Shown in pieces: positions 8,495 through 17,690 of a DNA stretch of 64,000 bases. Origin of the DNA: Verrucomicrobiota bacterium (GTDB lineage: Bacteria > Verrucomicrobiota > Verrucomicrobiia > Chthoniobacterales > UBA10450); the NCBI GenBank assembly GCA_003218375.1, contig QHNH01000017.1, positions 136,390-200,389 of the forward strand, read 5' to 3'. The translations under genes and the position numbers were made by a program. Within the stretch, counting starts at the first letter, position 1; each line of letters opens with the position of its first letter. The notes beneath the pieces are model-generated. The model was not told where the DNA came from. It did no database searches and saw only the letters and a list, made by a program, of their open reading frames with translations.

Positions 8495-11335
8495 ATGAAT
8501 GATCCCCCGAATCGCGAAGTGCTCGTGTTCAATGCGGCCTTGCAATTGCCTGCAAACGAGAGGGTCGGCTACCTGAGCGAAGCCTGTCGTTGCGATATCG
8601 AACTGCACAGCCGCGTCGCAGCATTGCTTGTAGCGCACGAACGAGCGGGCACTTTTCTCCAGGAACCAGCCGATAGACCGCCAGCATCCTCAATGGCGGC
8701 CGCTGCGCGACAGGCGAATCCCCGGCGGCGCCGGCTCGCGCCGGCGGGGGAAATCTCCGGCGATCACGCCGGGCGCTACAAACTACTCCAGCAAATCGGC
8801 GAAGGCGGCTGCGGCATCGTCTATATGGCCGAACAGGAACAACCGGTCCGCCGGCGCGTGGCGCTCAAGGTCATCAAGCTCGGCATGGACACCAAACAAG
8901 TCATCGCCCGTTTCGAAGCGGAGCGGCAGGCACTGGCGCTGATGGACCATCCGAACATCGCCAAAGTGCTCGATGCCGGTGCCACCGAGACCGGCAGGTC
9001 TTACTTCGTCATGGAACTGGTGCGGGGCGTGAAGATCACCGATTTCTGCGATCAGAACGGACTTCCGACCGAAGCGCGGCTCCGATTGTTCATCCAGGTT
9101 TGTCACGCCATCCAACACGCACATCAGAAAGGCGTCATTCACCGCGACATCAAACCGACCAACATTCTAGTAACCGTGAATGACGGCGTGGCGGTCCCCA
9201 GGGTGATTGATTTCGGCATCGCAAAAGCGACGCAGGGTCGGCTCACCGATCAGACGCTCTTCACCGCGTTCGAGCAATTCATCGGCACGCCGGCTTACAT
9301 GAGCCCGGAGCAAGCCGTGTTGACGAGCGTGGAAGTGGACACTCGCAGCGACATCTACAGTCTGGGCGTGCTGCTCTACGAATTGCTCACGGGCCAAACG
9401 CCTTTTGCCCAAAAGGACCTGCTCGCGTCAGGGCTGGATGAAATGCGGCGTACGATTTGCGAGAAAGATCCCGTTCGTCCTTCCACGCGGCTTAGCGCGA
9501 TGGTGCCGAATGATCTGGCAACGGTGGCCTGCAATCGTCAATCCGAACCGCCACAGTTGATTCATCTGGTGCGCGGCGATTTGGACTGGATTGTCATGAA
9601 GTGTTTGCAGAAAGACCGCACCCGTCGCTATGAAACCGCGAATGCATTGGCGATCGACCTCGAACGGCACCTGAACCACCAACCGGTTCTGGCGCGCCCG
9701 GATACTCGGGCTTATCGGATTGCGAAATTTGTTCGCCGCCATCGCGCGGCCGCGACGTTTGCCGCGGTTGTTTTCATTGCTTTGATCGGCGGCTTGACCG
9801 GCACGATCACGCAGGCCCAGCGGGCGACGCGGCAGGCTGCCTTAGCGGAAAAGCAGCGTCATCGGGCTGACGAACAGGCGCGCGCGGCCAACGCGGAACG
9901 CGACTTCGCACTACGCCAGCTTTCCCGTGCCGAAGCCATCAATGACTTAAACACGTTCCTGCTCTCTGACGCCGCGCCGTCCGGCAAACCTTTTACTGTA
10001 GGTGAACTGCTCGCGCGCGCCGAACGGATCGTTAACCGGCAATCGGGTGAGACCGACGAAAACCGAGTCGAACTCCTGATGGCGATCGGCCGCCAATATC
10101 AGGTCATGGACGAGCTTTCCAAAGCGCGCGAGTTGCTCGAGAAAGCTTACGCGCTCTCGCGCAATGTTAAGGAGCCGGCGGTTCGCGCGAAGGCCGCCGC
10201 CGCCTTGGGCGATGCACTCTCGCTAGCCGGTCAACACGAGCGTGGCGAGAGCCTTGTCACCGAAGGGCTGGCCGAATTGGGCGAGTTGCCGCAGTACGTA
10301 TTGCCTCGCGTTTTTTGTCTTCTGCGCGGCAGCCATGTCGCGCGAGAGAACGGCAAATCGGGGTTGGGGCTGGAGCGCGTCATGACGGCGCAACGACTTT
10401 TGCGGGAGTCAGCGCAGGGATCCCCACTGCTCGACCTGACGGTGGCGATGGACGTTGCCGAGTCCTATCGCTTGGCGGGGCGGCATCGCGAAGCGGCGGA
10501 CGCCTTTGCAGCGGCCTTCAAACAGCTCTCCGCGCTCGGGCGCGACGACACGGATAAAGCTGCCACATTGCTGAACAATTGGGCTCTGGCAGTCGAAGTG
10601 CTCGGCCAACCACTCGAAGCCGAGCGGCTCTATCGGCGCGCGATTGCCATCGACATTGCCGAAGGAAACGAGGAAAGCGTTTCGCCGATGGTGCTCAATA
10701 ATCTCGCGCGCGTCCTTGTTGAGCTGCGGCGATTCTCTGAAGCTGCCGACTACGCCGAGCGCGCATACGCCAAGGCGCAACGCGCCGGCGCGGAAAATGT
10801 GGTAAACCTTTCGCTTTACGTCCGAGGGTGCGCTTATCGGGACCTCGGCGACTTCACCCGCGCCGCGGAAATGTTTAACCAGGTCGAAGCGCGATGGAAG
10901 CGCACGATGCCAAGCGGACACTTGGTTTTTGCCTCGCTCGCGTCACAGCGCTCACTGCTGACGCTGGCCATGGGCGATGCTCAGGCCGCGCTGGTGCAGG
11001 CGGAGCAGGCTGTCGCCCTTGCCGAAGCGAACCCGGCGGCTCACGACCACCTGAAGAGTTACCTTTTACGACGAGCCAATCTCCGGATGCAGTTGCAGAA
11101 GGTCGAAGAATCGCGAGCTGACGCGGCGCCGGTATTGGCCCTGCAACAAGCAGACGTTGGCACGAATTTTCTCTCATCTCTCATCGGTCGCGCTCATCTC
11201 GCATTGGGCCGCGCGTTGCGCGCACAAGGCAAGCTCGAAGAAGCGCGGGCGGCGTATGCGTCCGCGGTCGAACATTTGGAACCGACGCTCGGCAAGGATC
11301 ATCCGGAAACGGTTGAAGCAGCGCGAGGCCCGTAG
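8495..11335 (+). CDS. membrane Ser/Thr protein kinase with TPR-like C-terminal region
   Basis: 946 residues. After an N-terminal segment of ~85 residues comes a complete eukaryotic-type kinase domain (about 90-390): glycine loop GEGGCGIV, Lys125 (VALKVI), HRD at 216-218 in HRDIKPTN, DFG Asp239, and APE-like SPEQ. A single membrane span (about 420-440) and a charged helix follow, then ~450 residues of helical TPR-like repeats to the end. The kinase faces the cytoplasm and the TPR part probably lies outside, as in the PknB-like kinases paired with ECF sigma factors in this phylum. The protein ends abruptly (HPETVEAARGP) at a palindromic repeat, so a few C-terminal residues may be lost. An ECF sigma gene follows. 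Confidence 0.92.
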   Translation: MNDPPNREVLVFNAALQLPANERVGYLSEACRCDIELHSRVAALLVAHERAGTFLQEPADRPPASSMAAAARQANPRRRRLAPAGEISGDHAGRYKLLQQIGEGGCGIVYMAEQEQPVRRRVALKVIKLGMDTKQVIARFEAERQALALMDHPNIAKVLDAGATETGRSYFVMELVRGVKITDFCDQNGLPTEARLRLFIQVCHAIQHAHQKGVIHRDIKPTNILVTVNDGVAVPRVIDFGIAKATQGRLTDQTLFTAFEQFIGTPAYMSPEQAVLTSVEVDTRSDIYSLGVLLYELLTGQTPFAQKDLLASGLDEMRRTICEKDPVRPSTRLSAMVPNDLATVACNRQSEPPQLIHLVRGDLDWIVMKCLQKDRTRRYETANALAIDLERHLNHQPVLARPDTRAYRIAKFVRRHRAAATFAAVVFIALIGGLTGTITQAQRATRQAALAEKQRHRADEQARAANAERDFALRQLSRAEAINDLNTFLLSDAAPSGKPFTVGELLARAERIVNRQSGETDENRVELLMAIGRQYQVMDELSKARELLEKAYALSRNVKEPAVRAKAAAALGDALSLAGQHERGESLVTEGLAELGELPQYVLPRVFCLLRGSHVARENGKSGLGLERVMTAQRLLRESAQGSPLLDLTVAMDVAESYRLAGRHREAADAFAAAFKQLSALGRDDTDKAATLLNNWALAVEVLGQPLEAERLYRRAIAIDIAEGNEESVSPMVLNNLARVLVELRRFSEAADYAERAYAKAQRAGAENVVNLSLYVRGCAYRDLGDFTRAAEMFNQVEARWKRTMPSGHLVFASLASQRSLLTLAMGDAQAALVQAEQAVALAEANPAAHDHLKSYLLRRANLRMQLQKVEESRADAAPVLALQQADVGTNFLSSLIGRAHLALGRALRAQGKLEEARAAYASAVEHLEPTLGKDHPETVEAARGP

Positions 11336-11347
11336 CGGCATTTGTCG

Positions 11348-11474
11348 GAACATAGACTTGCAGTCTGTGCGCCCAGCGGGTTTGCAACCCGCTGTAACCC
11401 AACAATCCACGCCTTGAATCTCCAGCAGCGGACAACATGTCCGCTGGGCATACAGGCCAAAGGCCTATGTTCCC
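11348..11474. repeat. imperfect inverted repeat between kinase and sigma genes
   Basis: Left side GGAACATAGACTTGCAGTCT and GCGGGTTTGCAACCCGC, right side GCGGACAACATGTCCGC and AGGCCAAAGGCCTATGTTCC. Outer ends are complementary and each half contains further small hairpins. It sits in the 209-bp gap before the sigma start, so it could shape transcript levels of the sigma gene; that is inference. Confidence 0.7.
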
Positions 11475-11544
11475 ATCGGGCCAAACTGTCCGTGACAATC
11501 GTTCCGATTTTTGCCACCCTACTCGCCACAAATCTCCGCGAGGC

Positions 11545-12108
11545 ATGAGTGAGGCTACCCTTCTGCTCAACGCAATTGAAAGCGGCGACGCGAAAGCCGC
11601 CGATCAAGTGTTGCCGCTGGTCTATGAAGAATTGCGCCGCCTCGCTGCGAGCAAGATGGCCAATGAAGCCGCGGGCCACACCCTGCAACCGACCGCGCTG
11701 GTCCACGAGGCCTGGCTGCGGCTCGTCGGCGACCACACCCCAAGTTTTCAGAACCGTGCGCATTTTTTTGCGGCGGCGGCCGAGGCGATGCGGCGGATTC
11801 TCATTGACCACGCCCGGCAAAAGCGCGCCGTTCGCCACGGCGGCGGCCAGCAGCGTGTGGAGTTAGAGTATGTGGAGCTGCCTTTCCCGGGCGACGACGA
11901 CCAACTCCTTGCGGTGAACGACGCGCTCGAACAGCTCGCAACTGCACATCCGCTCGAAGCCGAGGTCGTGAAGCTGCGTTATTTCGTGGGCCTAACGCAT
12001 GATGAAACCGCTGAAGCGCTCGGCATTTCCTTGCGAACGGCAAAATATTATTGGGCCCACGCCCGGGCTTGGTTGTTCAACGAAATCACGTCGGCGGAAT
12101 CAAAGTGA
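11545..12108 (+). CDS. ECF-type RNA polymerase sigma factor
   Basis: 187 residues. Region 2 contains LPLVYEELRRLA, HTLQPTALVHEAWLRL and FFAAAAEAMRRILIDHARQ, typical of the ECF group paired with Ser/Thr kinases (TIGR02999-like). Region 4 contains EVVKLRYFVGLTHDETAEALGIS followed by RTAKYYWAHARAWL, a helix-turn-helix for the -35 element. I chose the ATG at 11545 because an upstream in-frame start would run through the palindromic repeat. There is no anti-sigma factor; the kinase gene upstream is the probable signalling partner. It may control the surrounding surface-protein genes, which is not shown. Confidence 0.92.
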   Translation: MSEATLLLNAIESGDAKAADQVLPLVYEELRRLAASKMANEAAGHTLQPTALVHEAWLRLVGDHTPSFQNRAHFFAAAAEAMRRILIDHARQKRAVRHGGGQQRVELEYVELPFPGDDDQLLAVNDALEQLATAHPLEAEVVKLRYFVGLTHDETAEALGISLRTAKYYWAHARAWLFNEITSAESK

Positions 12109-12327
12109 CTTTGTAGGCGGCGTTCCCTGACGGCCACGGTCTTGGCCTTCTCCAGCAAGGCTCGCCAGGCAATGGCCATGCCGGAAGCGGTTCGGCAGTT
12201 CTTATCGACCTTCGGCGTTCTCGACCGGGCGTCTTCACTTCGTTTGCCCTTTCCTGCCGGAAATCTCGCATTGCCTAATGATGAAATGATTTTCTCGCCG
12301 TCAAAGACGCCTACCCAAGGAGCTGCC

Positions 12328-14574
12328 ATGAAACCAGTCCGACCCAATACCAAACTCCTCCCGCCATCAACCAAGTCCGGCAGCTGCCGGATAGTTTTCA
12401 GAGATGCGCCGAAGTCCGGCAGCCGCCGGACGCTCCTGCTTTTTTCCATTGTCGTCCTGCTCGCGGGCAGCGCGACAGCTTTCATCACCGTCAACAGCAC
12501 TGGCAACGAAAGCGATGTCGCGCCCGGCGATGGCATCTGCGGGACAGTGCTTACCGGCGGTCAAAGCAGCGGCCCATGTACATTGCGCGCCGCGATTGAG
12601 GAAGCGAACGCGCACGCCGGCCCGGATATCATTACCTTCAACATCCCGGCCTCGGATGCCAATTGCGCGAGCGGCGTTTGCACGATCACTCTCAGCTCGA
12701 GGCTGCCGAACCTGAGTACGGACATTACGATAAACGGTCCCGGACCGGCGCTGCTTACTGTCAGGGGGACTTCCTCTCTTCTTCACCTTCGCGTTATCAG
12801 CGTCATGACTACGGGCACGGTGAACTTGTCCGGTCTCACGATCAGCAACGGCACAGCCGGAGGAGTTTCCAACCTGGGCAGCGGAACGCTGAACGTTACC
12901 AACTGCACGATCAGCAACAACGGCAATGGAACGACGAGGGGCGCGGGCCTTTTCAACGGCGACACCGCGACCACGAATATGACTAATACCACGGTGAGCG
13001 CCAATCTTTCGGGAGATGCCGGTGGTGGCGTCTATAACGAAGGCACCGCGCTGACAATTACGGGTAGCACGATCGCTGCTAATCACGTGGTCGCCTTCAG
13101 CAGCAATACGTCACCGGGCGGCGGAGGTGTGCTTGGTCAGCGTCTCAGGATCGTCAACAGTACGATCAACGGGAACGTAAGCGACGGAACGGGCGGCGGA
13201 ATCGATGGAAGCGACAATGTTATCGTCAACAGCACGATTGCCGGAAACTTTGCCGCCACAGCCGCTGGCGGCATTTTTGCCAGTTTGTCGAATCAGATCA
13301 CGAACTGCACGATCACCGGGAATTCGGTCACGATGAATTTGTCTGGCGCGCTCGGCGGCGGAGTTTACTTCGCCGAGGGATTGGGCGGCCTCACAACGAT
13401 CAAGAGCACCATCATCGCGCTGAATACTACCGCAAACAAACTGACACCGGATGTGCGCTACGATAACAGTAACACGCCGTTTACCAGCGCTGGGTTCAAC
13501 CTGGTCGGAAAGGACGACGGCGGCAGATTTACCGCGGCTACCGATCGGCACGGCACCGTAGCCTCGCCGCTCGATCCAAAGCTCGATCCAAATGGTTTGC
13601 AAAATAACGGCGGCCCGACCCAGACTGTCGGCCTGCTTGTTGGCAGTCCGGCAATCGACAAAGGTACGAGCATCGGTCTGACCGGCCAGCTTACTACCGA
13701 TCAGCGCGGTAGCGGCTTTCCGCGGATGGTTGATAATTCTGCAATCCAAAACGCTTCCGGCGGCGATGGCACCGACATCGGCGCCTTCGAAGTACAAGCA
13801 ATTCCCACGGTCCTCGCTAACATTTCCACCCGGCTGCCAGTGCAAACCGGTGACAACGTTCTCATTGGCGGCTTTATTGTTACAGGCACGCAGAACAAGA
13901 AAGTAATTATTCGCGCCCTGGGGCCGTCGGTGCCGGTGCCTGGAGCGCTGGCCAATCCCACCCTGGAACTTTACAGTGGATCGACGCTGCTGGAGTCCAA
14001 CGACAACTGGGTCGATTCGCCGAACAAGCAAGCGATCATCGACAGCACCATTCCGCCGAGTAACAATCTGGAGTCAGCCATTGTGCGGACGTTGCCGGCC
14101 AACAGCTCCGCTTATACGGCGATCGTGCGCGGGGTAAACACCACCACCGGTATAGCAGTGGTAGAAGCTTACGATCTGGATCGCAGTGTGGATTCAAAGT
14201 TAGCTAACATTTCGACGCGCGGCTTTGTTCAAACCGGCGACAACGTCTTAATCGCCGGTACGATCATTCTTGGGCAAACGCCGCAGAAGGTCATCATCCG
14301 CGCAATTGGTCCTTCGTTGTCGGTGGCAGGAAAACTGGCCGATCCCACGCTTCAACTTATCGATGGCAATGGCACGGTGTTGGAAGAGAACAACAACTGG
14401 GTCGATAGCCCGAACAAACAGGCCATTATCGACAGCACCATTCCGCCCTCGAATGATTTGGAGTCCGCGATTGTGCGGACGCTGCCAGCCAACGGCGCCC
14501 AGTACACGGCGATCGTGCGCGGCGTAAACGACAGCACCGGCATCGCGGTGGTGGAGCTGTACGCGCTGAATTAA
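12328..14574 (+). CDS. secreted beta-helix protein, choice-of-anchor-Q type, with tandem C-terminal modules
   Basis: 748 residues from the ATG preceded by AAGGAG. An unusually long basic N-terminal stretch leads to a hydrophobic segment (about 35-52). A CSLREA-like domain follows (GDGICGTV ... CTLRAAIEEANA), then a parallel beta-helix built from NCTISNN / NSTINGN-type turns, and the anchor-Q motif NNGGPTQTVGLLVGSPAIDKG. Two C-terminal modules occupy about 496-624 and 625-748, ending VVELYALN. It is likely exposed on the cell surface and may bind a polysaccharide or another partner. The N-terminus resembles that of the gene at 17691 while module 1 is nearly identical in DNA to that of the gene at 14724, pointing to recombination among paralogues. 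Confidence 0.9.
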   Translation: MKPVRPNTKLLPPSTKSGSCRIVFRDAPKSGSRRTLLLFSIVVLLAGSATAFITVNSTGNESDVAPGDGICGTVLTGGQSSGPCTLRAAIEEANAHAGPDIITFNIPASDANCASGVCTITLSSRLPNLSTDITINGPGPALLTVRGTSSLLHLRVISVMTTGTVNLSGLTISNGTAGGVSNLGSGTLNVTNCTISNNGNGTTRGAGLFNGDTATTNMTNTTVSANLSGDAGGGVYNEGTALTITGSTIAANHVVAFSSNTSPGGGGVLGQRLRIVNSTINGNVSDGTGGGIDGSDNVIVNSTIAGNFAATAAGGIFASLSNQITNCTITGNSVTMNLSGALGGGVYFAEGLGGLTTIKSTIIALNTTANKLTPDVRYDNSNTPFTSAGFNLVGKDDGGRFTAATDRHGTVASPLDPKLDPNGLQNNGGPTQTVGLLVGSPAIDKGTSIGLTGQLTTDQRGSGFPRMVDNSAIQNASGGDGTDIGAFEVQAIPTVLANISTRLPVQTGDNVLIGGFIVTGTQNKKVIIRALGPSVPVPGALANPTLELYSGSTLLESNDNWVDSPNKQAIIDSTIPPSNNLESAIVRTLPANSSAYTAIVRGVNTTTGIAVVEAYDLDRSVDSKLANISTRGFVQTGDNVLIAGTIILGQTPQKVIIRAIGPSLSVAGKLADPTLQLIDGNGTVLEENNNWVDSPNKQAIIDSTIPPSNDLESAIVRTLPANGAQYTAIVRGVNDSTGIAVVELYALN

Positions 14575-14723
14575 CAGTCGTGCGCCCTTTTTTATTTTTC
14601 CTCTGCCGGCACACTGTCCGACAAACGCGGGACTTAGGTTTGCTCCTCGCGCCGCGTTTTGATCAAGAAGCAGGCCTGTGCCGATTTGAGGCCTTGAAAC
14701 GGCGCCAACTATCTTGGCTGCGG

Positions 14724-17576
14724 ATGGGAGCTGCTCTGCGGTTCCACGCGGAGATTGCGCCATCAGGTCTAGCGGGAGACTCTTTTGCAAGGTGCCGCGG
14801 ATTCCTGGTGCTTCTCGTAGCGCTGATGGGATTCGGCGCTTTTGCTGTCCCTGCAAAAGCGCAAATTACTTTTCTATACACCGTCAAAAATACGTCTGAT
14901 ACGGTCGTTGCCAATGCGTGCGCCAATGCCACAGCCGGGTGCTCGCTGCGCGGTGCGATCCAGGCTGCGAACGCGAGTGGCGCCAGCACCATAGCCTTCG
15001 CGATCCCTGCAAATGATCCGTTCTGCACCGGCGGTGTTTGCACGATCAATCTAGGGTCAGCGCTGCCCGACATTACCGTGAACACAGAGTTCGACGGCCC
15101 CGGCGCGGACAAGCTCACGGTGCGGCGCAACGCCGGGACCGAGTTCCGCATTTTCAATGTCACGACTGCAGGGACCGTGTTTTTGTTTGGGATGACCATC
15201 AGTAACGGTTCGGTCAGCCTCAGCATGGAGCGCGGCGGCGGTGTTCAGAATGCGAGCACCGGCACGGTGAGCATCACTAACTGTGTGCTCAGCGGTAACT
15301 TTGCTTTCTTCGGTGGCGGCATAGAGAATGCGAGCAGCGGCACGATGAGCATCACTAACTGTGTGCTCAGCGGTAACGTTGCTTTCAAAGGCGGCGGCAT
15401 AGATAACACTGGCGGGGGAACTGTGAACTCCGGCACAATGAATGTCGCCCACACGACCCTGACGGGTAACTCCGCTCCTTCCGCCGGCGGCATTTACAAC
15501 AGTGGCATACTCAATGTCACCGACAGCACGCTGACGGGTAACTCTGCTAGCGCCGGCGATGGCGGGGGTATTTCCAACTTCAGCAACGGCCCCATAACCG
15601 GCACGGCGAATATTACGAACTGCACGCTCAGCAATAACTCTGCTACCGCCGCGGGCGGCGGCATTTCGAATGCCAGCGCTGGCAGAGTAAACGTGACCAA
15701 CAGCACGCTTTCCGGCAACTCTGTCCTTGGGCCTGTTGCCAGCTTTGGAAATGGACAGGAAGCTGACGGTGGCGGCATTGCCACTGGCAATGGCGATACC
15801 GTGACCATCACGAACTGCACGTTCGCGGGCAACTCGGCTGTGGGTGGTACAGGTGCAAGCAACAGCCAGGGCGGCAACGGCGAGGGTGGGGGAATTTACA
15901 GCGACGGCGCAACCGTAACCATCATCAACAGCACCTTCTTGGGTAACTCGGCTACTGGTGGAGCTGGTGGTCCCTCCTCCGGTGCCGGGGGTGCGGGCGA
16001 GGGTGGTGGAATTCGTAATAAGACCGGCACTATTAGTATCAGCAATAGTACCTTCTCGGGCAATTCGGTTACCGGTGGCGTTACCGCTCCTTCCGGATTT
16101 GGACCCGGTGTGGGCGGCGGTATTAACAGCTCCGGCGTCACTCAGCTTAAGAGCACCATTATCGCCAGAAGCACGGCCAGCGCTTCTGGACCGGATGTTA
16201 ATGGCTCTTTTACTTCACAAGGCTTTAACCTGATCGGTAAGAACGACGGCGCGGCCGCGAGTTTTCCTACCGGAAACCCAAATGGGAGCGGCGATATCGT
16301 CGGAACCGCCGCTTCTCCGATTGATCCCAAGTTCGATCCAGCCGGTTTGCAAAATAATGGCGGCCCGACTTCGACGACCGCGCTTCTTTTTGGCAGCCCG
16401 GCCATCGACAAAGGCATTAATACCGTCCTGGCCACCGTCACTAGCGCTATTAATAACTCGACGACAGCAATCAACGTTAATAACGCCAGCAATATTCCTG
16501 CCGGAGCCGGCTATACGATCCTCATTGATAGCGAGCAGATGGTCGTGACCAGCAAAGCCGGCAATTCCTTGACCGTTACGCGCGGCGCGAACAGCACGAT
16601 GGCGGCCTCTCATTCCACAGGAGCGAGTTTGTATCCGGCCTTTGATCAGCGCGGCACAGGCTTCCCGCGCACTTTTAACGATCCGGCGATTCCAAACGCG
16701 AACGGTGGCGACAACACAGACATTGGCGCCTTCGAAGTGCAAGTTGTAGCTCCTCCTCCCACACCTACCCCCACGCCGACACCAACAGCAACACCTACGG
16801 CTACTCCTACCACCTTGGCTAATATTTCCACCCGGCTACCAGTGCAAACCGGTGACAACGTTCTCATTGGGGGCTTCATCGTGACCGGGACGCAGGACAA
16901 GAAAGTAATTATTCGCGCCTTGGGGCCGTCGGTGCCGGTGCCCGGAGCGCTGGCCAATCCCACGCTGGAACTTTACAGTGGATCGACGCTGCTGGAGTCC
17001 AACGACAACTGGGTCGATAGCCCGAACAAGCAAGCGATCATCGATAGCACCATTCCGCCACCGAACAATCTGGAGTCAGCCATTGTGCGGACGTTGCCGG
17101 CCAACAGCTCCGCTTATACGGCGATCGTGCGCGGGGTAAACAACACCACCGGCATAGCAGTGGTAGAAGCATACGACTTGGATAGAACGGTTAACTCGAA
17201 GCTGGCGAACATCTCCACCCGCGGGTTAGTGCAGACCGGTGACAACGTCCTGATAGCTGGAACTATTATTCTGGGTCAAGCATCGCAGAAAGTAATCATC
17301 CGCGCGATAGGACCGTCCCTGTCGGTGCCCGGAAAGCTGGCCGATCCGACGCTGGAGTTGCGCGATCAAAACGGCGGTCTCCTCGAGGCCAATGATAACT
17401 GGGTGGACAGCCCGAACAAGCAAGCGATTATCGACAGCACGATCCCGCCCAGTAACAACCTGGAGTCTGCGATTGTGCGGACGTTGCCGGCGAACGGCGC
17501 GAGCTACACCGCGATCTTACGCGGCGTGAACAACACGACCGGCATCGCCGTCGTCGAAATTTACGCGCTCCAATAG
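14724..17576 (+). CDS. secreted beta-helix protein, choice-of-anchor-Q type, with an inserted domain and tandem C-terminal modules
   Basis: 950 residues from the ATG at 14724, chosen because it gives a compact signal peptide (FLVLLVALMGFGAFAVPAKA). The frame is open further upstream to 14580. CSLRGAIQAAN marks the CSLREA-like domain. A long beta-helix with many NCVLSGN / NSTLSGN turns follows, then NNGGPTSTTALLFGSPAIDKG. Directly after this motif about 65 residues are inserted (bases about 16426-16635) that contain ILIDSEQMVV and LTVTRGANST. The usual FDQRGTGFPR then resumes. A TPTPTPTATPTATP linker leads to modules at about 698-826 and 827-950, ending VVEIYALQ. Confidence 0.9.
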   Translation: MGAALRFHAEIAPSGLAGDSFARCRGFLVLLVALMGFGAFAVPAKAQITFLYTVKNTSDTVVANACANATAGCSLRGAIQAANASGASTIAFAIPANDPFCTGGVCTINLGSALPDITVNTEFDGPGADKLTVRRNAGTEFRIFNVTTAGTVFLFGMTISNGSVSLSMERGGGVQNASTGTVSITNCVLSGNFAFFGGGIENASSGTMSITNCVLSGNVAFKGGGIDNTGGGTVNSGTMNVAHTTLTGNSAPSAGGIYNSGILNVTDSTLTGNSASAGDGGGISNFSNGPITGTANITNCTLSNNSATAAGGGISNASAGRVNVTNSTLSGNSVLGPVASFGNGQEADGGGIATGNGDTVTITNCTFAGNSAVGGTGASNSQGGNGEGGGIYSDGATVTIINSTFLGNSATGGAGGPSSGAGGAGEGGGIRNKTGTISISNSTFSGNSVTGGVTAPSGFGPGVGGGINSSGVTQLKSTIIARSTASASGPDVNGSFTSQGFNLIGKNDGAAASFPTGNPNGSGDIVGTAASPIDPKFDPAGLQNNGGPTSTTALLFGSPAIDKGINTVLATVTSAINNSTTAINVNNASNIPAGAGYTILIDSEQMVVTSKAGNSLTVTRGANSTMAASHSTGASLYPAFDQRGTGFPRTFNDPAIPNANGGDNTDIGAFEVQVVAPPPTPTPTPTPTATPTATPTTLANISTRLPVQTGDNVLIGGFIVTGTQDKKVIIRALGPSVPVPGALANPTLELYSGSTLLESNDNWVDSPNKQAIIDSTIPPPNNLESAIVRTLPANSSAYTAIVRGVNNTTGIAVVEAYDLDRTVNSKLANISTRGLVQTGDNVLIAGTIILGQASQKVIIRAIGPSLSVPGKLADPTLELRDQNGGLLEANDNWVDSPNKQAIIDSTIPPSNNLESAIVRTLPANGASYTAILRGVNNTTGIAVVEIYALQ

Positions 17577-17690
17577 GGACAAATCGCTCCCCAGACCTCG
17601 ATCCCTTGGGAGTGAGTTCCCGCCTTCATTCCGACCCCGAAAACATTCGGGGTTGCTTGCACTTTCCGGTCCGGAATCTCGCATTAGCTC

